Source: Gammaproteobacteria bacterium
GTDB taxonomy: Bacteria > Pseudomonadota > Gammaproteobacteria > Steroidobacterales > Steroidobacteraceae
Assembly (NCBI GenBank): GCA_003134045.1
Contig: PLAH01000030.1
Span: forward strand, 15,101-56,262
Length of the DNA: 41,162 nucleotides
Direction of reading: 5' to 3'
The number at the start of each line of letters is the position of its first letter. Position 1 is the stretch's first letter. The notes beneath the pieces were generated by a model. That model was not told the DNA's origin. It ran no database searches and saw nothing but the letters and a program-made list of their open reading frames with translations. Below are positions 15,436 through 23,209 of this stretch, in pieces. Both the position numbers and the translations under genes were made by a program.

Positions 15436-15565
15436 CTTTCGGGATCTATCGCCCTCTATCGCTTCCTGGGGGTAACTCCTTGAAATGCAAGAATTCAACT
15501 TTCGCCGTCTATCGGCATCCATCGTCCCCGGGGCGAGTCGTTTTGACGGTAAATCTGACGGTCTT
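15436..15565 (+). repeat. dispersed repeat copy D with an extra half copy
   Basis: From 15480 it matches copy C, with CTATCG/CCATCG 10 bp apart and heptamers TGACGGT at 15544-15550 and 15556-15562. Just before it, 15436-15465 holds a second pair of CTATCG hexamers preceded by 'ctttcgggat', which resembles the start of copies A and B but lacks the heptamers. This looks like two copies collapsed into one. Confidence 0.68.
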
Positions 15566-15672
15566 GGATTGGCTGCCACTTAGCCGCCGTTCGTCGGTCG
15601 CGGTAGACTTGAGTGAATGCGAGGAATGATGAAGTTAGCTGTAATCACGCTTGTTGGGGACGGGCATATCGA

Positions 15673-16149
15673 ATGAAACACACGGCGTTGTTGTTATTGG
15701 CACTGGCGTTGCTCCCGCATGCGGTTCAGGCCGATCAAACGCCTGTCTCTGTGTGCGTGGAGGCGCTTGAACAGTTAGAAACGCTCCAGACGGTCGCTCC
15801 GGTATACAAGCTTACGGGAGGTCAGGGACGTCAATATTTAGCTGACGCGGACCGTCCGGCGGAGGTAGCTCGTCTAAAGACAATCGTCGCCGGATCGTGC
15901 AGTGCGAAGCCCAAAATTAGGCGGCGCGAGGAGTCTGAAGCGGAGCAGCTGCACCTCGTGCGCTCGCCAGGGTGCATGGAGGATCGCGACAGGCTGTCGA
16001 TGATGGAAAAGCCAGAGGCACGCACGCCGGAAGACGATCTCGCAAGGACGCGCAAACGAGTTGTAGCGCAATGTCCAGAGGTCGACCTTTCGAATGTATG
16101 GCTCGTACACTGGATCCCAATCCCCACCCCCGTCCCGCCCAGTGGGTGA
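15673..16149 (+). CDS. secreted hypothetical protein
   Basis: No family recognised. The 158-residue product begins with a signal peptide (MKHTALLLLALALLPHAVQA, cleavage predicted after VQA) and has a charged middle with several Cys (VCVEALEQLE, SCSAKPK, SPGCMED, QCPEVDL), suggesting disulphides in the periplasm. The end is Pro-rich (WIPIPTPVPPSG). A longer frame begins upstream at 15613, but the signal sequence fixes the start at 15673. It follows repeat copy D. Confidence 0.6.
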   Translation: MKHTALLLLALALLPHAVQADQTPVSVCVEALEQLETLQTVAPVYKLTGGQGRQYLADADRPAEVARLKTIVAGSCSAKPKIRRREESEAEQLHLVRSPGCMEDRDRLSMMEKPEARTPEDDLARTRKRVVAQCPEVDLSNVWLVHWIPIPTPVPPSG

Positions 16150-16558
16150 GAATCTTAAGTGCAAGCGTCAATCGAACGCCACCAGCGGGTTGCCATTAAG
16201 CTGCCGTTCACTGCTGACAGATCGGGGTCGACTTGCGACCGTCGCCGTGACTCGGGTCCGCGATTGGAGCCGAGCAGCGCGGCAAACGCGTGTGCCTCAT
16301 TTGCGCGCCGGCGCCTCGCGGCGTCGAATCCAGGATGGCGGTCCCGCCGCGAGGACTTACCATTTGGTATTGCGTATGCCGAGCGCGTAAGAGAGATGGT
16401 TGACCGCGATGTCTCCGACGAGCGAGACCAGGAGGATGATTGCAATATCCAGCCAGGTCAGTCTCGCAAACGGAGCGATTAACAATAACGAACCGCTCGG
16501 TGGACCGCCGCAATCCGTTGACGGTAACCGCGGATTCACATCGCCCAAGGGAGCGACC
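16150..16558. other. no recognisable gene
   Basis: Several overlapping frames are open on both strands, but none shows a family motif or a good ribosome site. A minus-strand stretch LTWLDIAIILLVSLVGDIAVN could encode one hydrophobic helix; I cannot support it as a gene. Confidence 0.35.
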
Positions 16559-16720
16559 ATGATTTTTGCACGACGTTCCGCGTGTGAGTTAGTGCCATAT
16601 TTACGAGCCACCGAAAGATCCTTGATTCTGCTTGCTACGGCCATCCCTTGCGTACGCCGGCAGCGCCCGTGTTTCTCACCGGAATTCATGCTGACGCGCG
16701 GCGATCGAGTTGACTTGTGA
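16559..16720 (+). CDS. possible 53-residue leader peptide of the diguanylate cyclase gene
   Basis: ATG 16559 follows AAGGGAG at good spacing and opens a 53-codon frame whose stop TGA (16718-16720) overlaps the GTG start of the diguanylate cyclase in a GTGA tetranucleotide. The peptide is basic, with a short hydrophobic run (LILLATAIP). No homologue known to me. The cyclase start lacks its own ribosome site, so coupling from this frame would explain its translation. It may equally be a chance frame. Confidence 0.4.
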   Translation: MIFARRSACELVPYLRATERSLILLATAIPCVRRQRPCFSPEFMLTRGDRVDL

Positions 16721-18069
16721 TCAAAGGACACGCGAACGATTTACTCGATGCAGCTCCTGACGCGATGATCATCGTCGACTCGTGCGGAACAATTGTGTAC
16801 GCGAATCACCACACAGCAACGCTGTTTGGTTATCTCAGTGACGAGTTGATTGGCCAGCAAGTAGAAATACTCCTTCCCGAGCGATTCCGGGCTGACCATC
16901 CGAGTCTACGGGTGTCCTATGCGCATAGTCCGCGCTTGCGCACCATGGGTGAGAATCAGCAGTTGTACGCGCGCCATAGAAACGGCTCGGAATTTCAGGT
17001 CGAAATTCGCTTGAGCGCCCTGCAAACCGAGGAGGGACTGCTCGTTCTGAGCACCATCCGCGACGTAACCGCGCGCAGGGACTTGCCGCTGAAGACTGGT
17101 CTCGTGATTCACGGCGATCGAGAAAAAACCAGGCGCCAAGGTCAGGCGGACGACCTATTCGAGGCGAGAGAACGCGCCCAAGGCTCGCTGAACTCCATCG
17201 GGGACGCAGTCATCAGCATCGATTCAGCGGGTAAAGTGAGCTACCTCAATCCGATCGCTGAGAAGATGACGGGCTGGTCCCGAGCAGATGCGACCGGGCG
17301 ACCCCTTCAAGAAGTACTCACTATCACCGACGACAACGACCGCAAATCCACGCTGGCTCCGCTGCAATCGGTGATCGAAACCAGAAACATCGGGAGCGCT
17401 GCGGCGAGTGGAATCCTGACTCGGCGGGATGGATCTGAATTCGCAATCGAACACTCTTCGGCGCCCATGCAGAATGACGACGGAGATGTCATTGGTGCGG
17501 TGATGGTGTTTCGCGACGTAAGTGCCGCGCGTGCCATCACCCAGAAGCTCGCCTATGCCGCCCACCATGACGCGCTGACGGGATTGCCTAACCGCTTGGT
17601 CTTGGAATCTCGGCTGACGCAAGCCATGGCGTTGGCTAGCCGTCACAACGGCGAAGCCGCGGTTCTGTTCTTGGACCTAGACGGCTTCAAGCTGGTCAAC
17701 GACACGTTCGGACACACGGTAGGTGACCAATTATTGGAGTCAGTAGCGCGCCTTTTGCAGCAATGCGTGCGCAGGACCGACACGGTCAGTCGTTTCGGAG
17801 GCGATGAGTTCATCGTACTATTGTCGGAAATCTCACGCCCGACGGACGCGGTCGTATTTGCCGAGAAAATCTTGGGCGCCCTCAGCGTGCCACATTCAGT
17901 CGGCCAGCATAGCCTCCTGGTCACCGCAAGTATTGGGATTGGGCTCTACCCCCATGACGGCACCGATCCGCAAACGTTGCTGCGAAACGCAGACGACGCA
18001 ATGTTTCACGCAAAGCGGCCGGGCGGAAACACTTACCAACTTTGGAGCCGATCTGGAAAATATGTGTGA
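16717..18069 (+). CDS. PAS-PAS-GGDEF diguanylate cyclase
   Basis: A 450-residue cytoplasmic protein that makes cyclic di-GMP from GTP. PAS domain 1 spans about 5-120 (LLDAAPDAMIIVD start), PAS 2 about 155-275 (SIGDAVISIDSAGKV, ending VMVFRDVSA), and GGDEF about 282-445. The domain opens with HHDALTGLPNR; the active loop is intact GGDEF at 361-365, and an RxxD inhibitory site (R352-D355) lies five residues before it, so product inhibition is expected. No EAL domain follows. No transmembrane segments. The GTG start is forced by an in-frame stop two codons earlier. PAS domains suggest control by redox, light or a small ligand. Confidence 0.92.
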   Translation: MIKGHANDLLDAAPDAMIIVDSCGTIVYANHHTATLFGYLSDELIGQQVEILLPERFRADHPSLRVSYAHSPRLRTMGENQQLYARHRNGSEFQVEIRLSALQTEEGLLVLSTIRDVTARRDLPLKTGLVIHGDREKTRRQGQADDLFEARERAQGSLNSIGDAVISIDSAGKVSYLNPIAEKMTGWSRADATGRPLQEVLTITDDNDRKSTLAPLQSVIETRNIGSAAASGILTRRDGSEFAIEHSSAPMQNDDGDVIGAVMVFRDVSAARAITQKLAYAAHHDALTGLPNRLVLESRLTQAMALASRHNGEAAVLFLDLDGFKLVNDTFGHTVGDQLLESVARLLQQCVRRTDTVSRFGGDEFIVLLSEISRPTDAVVFAEKILGALSVPHSVGQHSLLVTASIGIGLYPHDGTDPQTLLRNADDAMFHAKRPGGNTYQLWSRSGKYV

Positions 18070-18085
18070 TGGATTCTCGGTCGCC

Positions 18086-18211
18086 GAAGACGCCGTCTGA
18101 ACGCGTCGCCAGGGCATCGAGATTCTTATCGATGGCCCATAGCACGGCGTCAGGAGTGAGCAGGACGGAGGCGAGCAGCGCCATATCGATGGCCGCTAGC
18201 CTATGTCTTGT
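18086..18211 (-). pseudogene. C-terminal remnant of a VapC-like PIN-domain toxin
   Basis: The minus strand reads LAAIDMALLASVLLTPDAVLW then AIDKNLDALATR, resembling the last third of VapC PIN ribonucleases (GxIDxHLLAS...LWTxDKRLxALA, holding the C-terminal acidic residues). The N-terminal Asp and central Glu regions are missing and no VapB antitoxin accompanies it. Short, so the assignment is tentative. Confidence 0.5.
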
Positions 18212-18276
18212 GATCCCTGAGCCGAGGTCTGGCGCCGCTTCCATCTGTTTCCCCGCCCCGCTGTCGAGCGCGGCAT

Positions 18277-18468
18277 AAGAAACGCGTCAAATCGCTTCTT
18301 CACGACTTCGTAGCATTCGCACGATGCTTTTTCGAGATCGAGGCGATTGAGACCCTGCATCTTTCCGCGGCGATAGCTGATGAGCCCGGCCTCTTGCATC
18401 GATTGGGCGGCCAGCGTTATCGATTTGCGATTGGCACCCAGTATGTGCGAGAGAAACTCGTGCGTGTT
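18277..18468 (-). pseudogene. C-terminal remnant of a Crp/Fnr-family regulator
   Basis: On the minus strand: THEFLSHILGANRKSITLAA, QSMQEAGLISYRRGKMQGL and EKASCECYEVVKKRFDAFL. This is the HTH and C-terminal tail of the Crp/Fnr subfamily that ends in 'ASCECYxVVKxxFDxLL'. The cyclic-nucleotide-binding beta-roll should lie at 18469-18800, but the translation there is unrelated, so the gene has been replaced or degraded up to the next operon. Confidence 0.72.
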
Positions 18469-18814
18469 GGATCACCGCAGTGAGTCCGGGGCCGCAGCGG
18501 CCGGTGCCGACGGGCAGCCCGGTGGCGGCACCCGGACGTCGACGAGACGCGCGTTGCCCTTGCCCGCCGCCGAGATCATCGAGCCGTTCGTCCAGCTCCA
18601 CACAGACTGCGAAACGTGGCCGGTGTCACGCAGCGTCGTTCGGCCGCAGATGCACCACATGCGGCGACGTAAGACATGTGTAATGCAAGCGTCCGCGAAC
18701 GGCAAGCGCTCGACGCTCCGTGAGGCGGGAACTACGTATTGGCGGCGCCAAGAATCCCGCCAAGAATGTGCGTGTTCGCATCGATGGGTCTGGTTGTCTC
18801 TGGAGACCGATGGT
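18469..18814. other. leader of the ExbB-like operon; no gene recognised
   Basis: An in-frame extension of the next gene is open through here but lacks the signal peptide context and any homology, so I treat it as non-coding. The promoter of the operon should be in this stretch; I see no convincing boxes. Confidence 0.35.
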
Positions 18815-20605
18815 ATGAATAACCGCAAGTCGATCTGGATCCTCACGTTCTTGGCGCTCATCGCTGTTCCGCAGATCGCGCTCGGTTGGTGGAACGATGA
18901 CTGGAAGTTCAGGAAGCGCCTTACGATCGACGCCACGGTGGTCGGCGCCGCGGTGTCCGCCGGCCTTACCGAGATTTCCTTGCCGGTGCGTCTGGACGCA
19001 GGCAACTTCGCTTATTTCGCGGACCTCGACAAGTCGGGCGCCGACCTGCGATTCGTGGCGTCAGACGACAGGACGCCGCTCGAGTATCGGATCGAGCGCA
19101 TAGACACCGCCGCGCAGTTGGCCGTGGCCTGGGTCAAAATTCCGATCGAGAGGCTGCACGCCGATCGTTCGTATGTTTGGCTGTATTACAGCGCGGCGAA
19201 GGCCACGCCGGCCGCGTCGACCACGGTGGACGATGCGTCGATCGTCGGCAGCTACGACTTCGCGGAAACGGCGGGTCCGCCGCGCGATGCGACCGCCTAT
19301 GGAAGCAACGCCACGGCCTCGACGGCCCGGTCCGCGGTGCCCGGTGTGGTGGACTTTGGGCTCGGTTTCGACGCCAAGTCGTCGGTGAGTCTGCCGCTGA
19401 CGCCGGCGTTCAGCTTCGACGCCGCGAAGGGGACGAGCATATCGACTTGGGTCCGGGTCGATCCGAACTCATCGCCGGGGCTCATCTACAGGCAATCGGG
19501 GACGGATGGTCGTTTCGAACTTTCGGCGGGTGCGAACCAGGTTGCGGCGGTATTCGGCCCCGAGGGCAAGGAGGCGCGCGTGAGCGCAGCGCTGACGGCC
19601 GGCTGGCACCACATCGGTGTCGCCGTGGCCGAGCGCCTAGCGCTCTACGTGGATGGCCAAGAGGCGCAAGCGGTCGCCGCGCCGCGGATCCATCTCAATG
19701 CAGCGCCAGTGCTTGGCGCCGCAGGCGCCTCCGATGGGTTCAGCGGCGCGCTCGACGCGCTGCGGATCGCCAACACGGCTCGGCCGGCAGGCTGGTTCAG
19801 CCTGCAATACCTGGCCCAAAGAACCGACAGCACCGCCATCGCCTACGGCGCGGACGAAGCGCGCGAGGCCGGCGGCGTGTCCAAGGAACTGGATCTGATC
19901 TGGCGACTCCTTGGATCGGTCACGATCGACGGCTGGGCCGTCATCGCCATCATTGCCGTCGTGGGTCTGCTGAGCGGCGACGTGCTGGCGATCAAGCTCT
20001 TGCAATTGAATCGCGCGGAGCGCGGTGATCGCCGGTTCCTCCAAGGGTTCTCCGCGCGCTGGGCGGCCGATGCCGCCGAAGTCGCCGGCGGCTCTGCACT
20101 GGCCGGCGAGTCGCTCACCGGCTCGCCGCTCTCGCGGATGTACGTGCGCGGCCTCGACGAGCTTCGCTCGGCGTTGTCGCAGTCCCGGGAAGGACGCATT
20201 CCCGGCGAGTATCTCGGCGTGATCCGCTCGGCCCTCGACGCCGGAATCGTCGAGGAGACGGATGCCCTGAACCGGCGCTTGGTGATGATGACGATCGCGG
20301 TGAGCGGCGGCCCGTTTCTCGGTCTGCTCGGGACCGTGGTCGGCGTCATGATCACATTCGCATCGATCGCGGCCACCGGCGATGTCAACGTCAACACGAT
20401 TGCGCCCGGCATCGCGGCGGCATTGTTCGCGACCGTGGCCGGTCTGCTCGTCGCGATTCCCTCGCTGTTCGGCTATAACTTCGTTTCCAGCCGCGTCAGC
20501 GCCCGCGTCTCGGCAATGGAAGTGTTCGCCGATCAGCTGGTCGCGCGTTTCTCTGCCGCGTTCGCGGGCGTGCGAAACGTCCCCGAGGCGACCCGTGCAG
20601 CGTAG
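18815..20605 (+). CDS. ExbB/TolQ/MotA-type proton channel with DUF2341 and LamG-like N-terminal domains
   Basis: A 596-residue inner-membrane protein. After a signal peptide (ending ALGWW) comes a DUF2341 domain (about 25-150: WWNDDWKFRKRLTID, PLEYRIER, SYVWLYYSA), then a concanavalin/LamG-like domain (about 165-340: VDFGLGFDAKSSVSLP, ISTWVRV, GWHHIGVAV, LYVDGQ), both periplasmic. TM helix one lies around 375-400, and the MotA/TolQ/ExbB channel module at about 420-585 holds two further helices (GGPFLGLLGTVVGVMITF and IAAALFATVAGLLVAIPSLFGYNF). It energises TonB with the proton gradient. Ordinary ExbB is about 240 residues. ATG 18815 is chosen for the signal peptide and the nearby GGAGA. It overlaps exbD by 11 bp. 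Confidence 0.88.
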   Translation: MNNRKSIWILTFLALIAVPQIALGWWNDDWKFRKRLTIDATVVGAAVSAGLTEISLPVRLDAGNFAYFADLDKSGADLRFVASDDRTPLEYRIERIDTAAQLAVAWVKIPIERLHADRSYVWLYYSAAKATPAASTTVDDASIVGSYDFAETAGPPRDATAYGSNATASTARSAVPGVVDFGLGFDAKSSVSLPLTPAFSFDAAKGTSISTWVRVDPNSSPGLIYRQSGTDGRFELSAGANQVAAVFGPEGKEARVSAALTAGWHHIGVAVAERLALYVDGQEAQAVAAPRIHLNAAPVLGAAGASDGFSGALDALRIANTARPAGWFSLQYLAQRTDSTAIAYGADEAREAGGVSKELDLIWRLLGSVTIDGWAVIAIIAVVGLLSGDVLAIKLLQLNRAERGDRRFLQGFSARWAADAAEVAGGSALAGESLTGSPLSRMYVRGLDELRSALSQSREGRIPGEYLGVIRSALDAGIVEETDALNRRLVMMTIAVSGGPFLGLLGTVVGVMITFASIAATGDVNVNTIAPGIAAALFATVAGLLVAIPSLFGYNFVSSRVSARVSAMEVFADQLVARFSAAFAGVRNVPEATRAA

Positions 20606-20999
20606 GAGCATTGGTCGTCCGTACGATTCGCTCAACGTCACGCCATTGCTCGATCTGGCGTGGGTCTTGCTGATTGTCTTTATCATCATGGCGACCGCGA
20701 CCGTGCAGGGCATCACCGTCGATTTGCCGCGAGCGAGCAACGCGCCGCGCCTCGCGAAGCCGCGCACGCACGCGGTGAGCGTTACGGCTGACGGCGGCAT
20801 TTACCTCGATACGACGGCGGTCACGCTTACCGAGCTGGAAACCCGGCTCGCGCAGCTCAGAGCGCTCGACCCCGATGTGCCGATCGTCGTCAAGGGCGAT
20901 GCGTCCGTGCGCTACGATTCCGTCATCCAAGTGCTCGATGTCTTGAAAACCGTCAAGATCACGAACGTCGGGCTCGTGACGCAGCGTCTGGTGCGGTGA
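20595..20999 (+). CDS. exbD: ExbD/TolR-family biopolymer transport protein
   Basis: A 134-residue protein with a short cytoplasmic N-terminus, one TM helix carrying the essential Asp (VTPLLDLAWVLLIVFIIMA, D20), and a periplasmic domain ending DVLKTVKITNVGLVTQRL. It pairs with the ExbB-like protein in the proton channel. The GTG at 20595 overlaps the preceding gene's end and is the only reasonable start, since the VTPLLD motif needs about 15 residues before it. Its stop overlaps the ATG of the TonB-like gene. Confidence 0.9.
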   Translation: MQRRSIGRPYDSLNVTPLLDLAWVLLIVFIIMATATVQGITVDLPRASNAPRLAKPRTHAVSVTADGGIYLDTTAVTLTELETRLAQLRALDPDVPIVVKGDASVRYDSVIQVLDVLKTVKITNVGLVTQRLVR

Positions 21000-21712
21000 T
21001 GGGTGCCCTGGCGCCGCCGGAACTCGGGGAACGCCACCATTGGTGGGTGCGCGGCGTCCTGCTCGCTGGTTTTGTGGCCCTGATTGTGGGCCTCCGAGTG
21101 CTGTTAGGGTCGCATTCCGTGAGAGACACCGAGTTACCGCAGCGAGTGGCGCTGGTGGATTCCGAACCAACGCCACCGCCGCCTCCGCCGCCGCTCGCGG
21201 AGCCGGAGTTACGGCAGGCACCACCGGAGGATCAAGATCGGAGCGATGGTCTGGACGTGAGCGTGGCGACGACCGATGCCGGACTCGGCCCGACCGACAC
21301 GCAGCTGGCGGTGGATGCCAACGCCGAGGCGGGGTTCGACAGCTTTGGTTTGGGCGCGAAACGCGGCGGACGTGATCTGGCACTCGACCTCGGCAAGCCG
21401 GAGCGCGCCGGCGGCGGGGGTGGTTCGGCCGGCTTCACCAACTATGCGGCTCAGCTGGGGGCGTATCTCGATTCGTGGCTCAACACGGACGATAGTCTGC
21501 GCCGATCGACTTACACGCTGCACGCACGCGTCTGGTTAGACCCGGATGGAGCCATCGGACGCTGCGTATTGATGGATACCACCGGAGACCAGGCACTGGA
21601 TCGGCAAATTCTCGCCCGGCTCTCCTCGGCGCGCTCATCGAGCGGACCGCCGCCCAGCGATCTGCCGCAGCCAATCAACTTGTTGATACGATCGCGTGCC
21701 GGCGGGAATTGA
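20999..21712 (+). CDS. TonB-like energy transducer
   Basis: A 237-residue protein: an N-terminal TM helix (VRGVLLAGFVALIVGLRVLL), a Pro-rich periplasmic stretch (PTPPPPPPPLAEPE), a Gly/Asp linker, and a C-terminal TonB-type domain (TLHARVWLDPDGAIGRCVLMD, then ALDRQILARLSS). It would carry energy from the ExbB/ExbD pair to an outer-membrane TonB-dependent receptor; no receptor gene is in the window. The start ATG overlaps the exbD stop by one base (TGATG at 20997-21001); a GTG one codon earlier is also in frame. The C-terminal domain is divergent from E. coli TonB. Confidence 0.85.
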   Translation: MGALAPPELGERHHWWVRGVLLAGFVALIVGLRVLLGSHSVRDTELPQRVALVDSEPTPPPPPPPLAEPELRQAPPEDQDRSDGLDVSVATTDAGLGPTDTQLAVDANAEAGFDSFGLGAKRGGRDLALDLGKPERAGGGGGSAGFTNYAAQLGAYLDSWLNTDDSLRRSTYTLHARVWLDPDGAIGRCVLMDTTGDQALDRQILARLSSARSSSGPPPSDLPQPINLLIRSRAGGN

Positions 21713-21795
21713 ATCAGCGGCGGACGAGGAGTGATTCCAAGAGATCTTCCCCCCCTCGGACGCCGCACGGGCTTCGATCCCGTGGGTCGTCCTTA

Positions 21796-22986
21796 TCAGT
21801 GCGCGGGGCCCTCCAGAATGCCCGGCGCTCTCAACTGAATTGCATATATATGCTCGCAGGCCGTGACGTACAGCGTCTTCGCATCGTCCCCACCAAACGC
21901 AAGGCTCGAGGCACACGTTGTCTTCCGGGGTTCCGCGTCGCCCAGCAATGGCATGTGCAAGAGGCCAAGGAGCCGGCCCGCGGGAGAGGTGATCCGTACG
22001 ATGCCCGGTATGGCATCGGTCGACCAGAGGTTGCCGGCGCGGTCCGTTTTCATCCCGTCGCCGATGCCGGCACCGTGAGTGAACAGCTCGCCGGGACCTA
22101 CGCTGCCGTCCGCATTGACCGGATAGCGCATGATCTTCGGATCCGGCGACACCGTTCCGGCGGACAGATAAAGGTACTTGTCGTCCGGGGATAGCGCGAT
22201 CCCGTTGGGTTCGGCACCGAGCTGCTCGCGGCTCACCGCCAGCGAGACCTTGCCGTCCTTCCACCGCCAGACCGAGTCGGGCATTTGAACCAGGGGGCTG
22301 TGAAGAATACCGCCGCGAAGACCAACGTCCGAATCGGTGAAGTAGACGGCGCCGTCCGCGGCAATCGCGACATCGTTCGGGCCATTGAAGTGCTTTCCAT
22401 CGAAACCGTCCGCCAGCACGGTGCGAGTACCGTCCTTCTCCAGCCGCTTGATGGCGAGATCCTGGCCCGCGCACCAGATCACACGTCCCTGTCGATCGAC
22501 ACCGGTGCAACCAGGCCCCATCAAGAGCACATGGGCGCGTCCTATCTGAGCGAGCTTTCCAACGTTGGCAAAATCCTCTCCGCTGTATCCGGCCTTGTCC
22601 AGGAACACCGACACCTTGCCGGCCGCGGTCACTTTGTAGACGACGTTGTCGATGATGCTGCTTGCCAACAGATAGCCCTCGGCGCCGTCCCGGCCTGCGA
22701 TCCACACCGGCCCATCAATGAAGCCAAATCCCGCGGCAACAGTCTTCAGCTTCGCATCGGGCGCGATGAGGGCGTCAAGCGCAGGATCGGACCTCGTGAT
22801 GCTGAACGGGTGTGCCGACGCGTCCGGGGCGGACTGCGCGCTCGCGAGGGACAGTCCCAAGCACATCGTCAACATGGAATAGCCGAACAGGCTTCCGAGC
22901 GCACGCCCAACGCGACGCCGCCTGACGGGCAAGGTCAGCGGCACCAACTGACGGGACGCTTGCGCAATATAGGATGAACGTAGCAT
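21796..22986 (-). CDS. SMP-30/gluconolactonase-family beta-propeller protein, exported
   Basis: A 396-residue six-bladed propeller lactonase-like protein. An N-terminal hydrophobic segment (YSMLTMCLGLSLASAQS, around 35-51) is a long signal sequence. The fold shows in GFGFIDGPVWI, GEDFANVGKL, HFNGPNDVAIAADGAVYFTD (the metal-binding Asn-Asp pair), EPNGIALSPDDKYLYLS and GDGMKTDRAGNLW. Enzymes of this family hydrolyse sugar or other lactones in a calcium-dependent way; the substrate here is unknown. Start 22986 follows GAGAG. It converges on the TonB-like gene with 83 bp between, without a clear terminator hairpin. Confidence 0.85.
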   Translation of the reverse strand: MLRSSYIAQASRQLVPLTLPVRRRRVGRALGSLFGYSMLTMCLGLSLASAQSAPDASAHPFSITRSDPALDALIAPDAKLKTVAAGFGFIDGPVWIAGRDGAEGYLLASSIIDNVVYKVTAAGKVSVFLDKAGYSGEDFANVGKLAQIGRAHVLLMGPGCTGVDRQGRVIWCAGQDLAIKRLEKDGTRTVLADGFDGKHFNGPNDVAIAADGAVYFTDSDVGLRGGILHSPLVQMPDSVWRWKDGKVSLAVSREQLGAEPNGIALSPDDKYLYLSAGTVSPDPKIMRYPVNADGSVGPGELFTHGAGIGDGMKTDRAGNLWSTDAIPGIVRITSPAGRLLGLLHMPLLGDAEPRKTTCASSLAFGGDDAKTLYVTACEHIYAIQLRAPGILEGPAH

Positions 22987-23209
22987 TCGTGACTCTCTCT
23001 CAAGACCCTTGTTTTTGTGGGCACTTACGCCAGGCCGGTCAACGGTCAATTCGGCCACCGTTTGTCCTCCAACCCTTACCGCGCGGCGTCGTCGGCGCAG
23101 AGGCGAATGGGTTCTGAGTAAAGCGGCGTAGGCTGCCGAGTTTAATGCCGCACCGCGTCGGAATGGAAGCGCAGAATTGACCTTTGATTCGAAAGGGCAG
23201 ATTCGGGCG

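Noticed and set aside
14105..15565. Repeat copies as integron attC sites with higBA as an integron cassette
   Set aside because: The copies lack the imperfect long palindrome and the GTTRRRY-type ends of attC sites, and no IntI-like gene is present; the direct heptamer pairs fit arm-type integrase sites better.
16357..16731. Minus-strand frame with a hydrophobic C-terminal stretch as a membrane protein
   Set aside because: One hydrophobic run near the end, no ribosome site, and overlap with the start of the diguanylate cyclase; not supportable.
18380..18814. 145-residue N-terminal extension of the ExbB-like protein
   Set aside because: The extension overlaps the Crp remnant in part, has no homology, and would bury the signal peptide that begins at 18815.
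19177..20028. Second plus-strand frame inside the ExbB-like gene
   Set aside because: Overlaps a multi-domain gene with recognisable DUF2341 and channel modules; the alternative frame has no homology.
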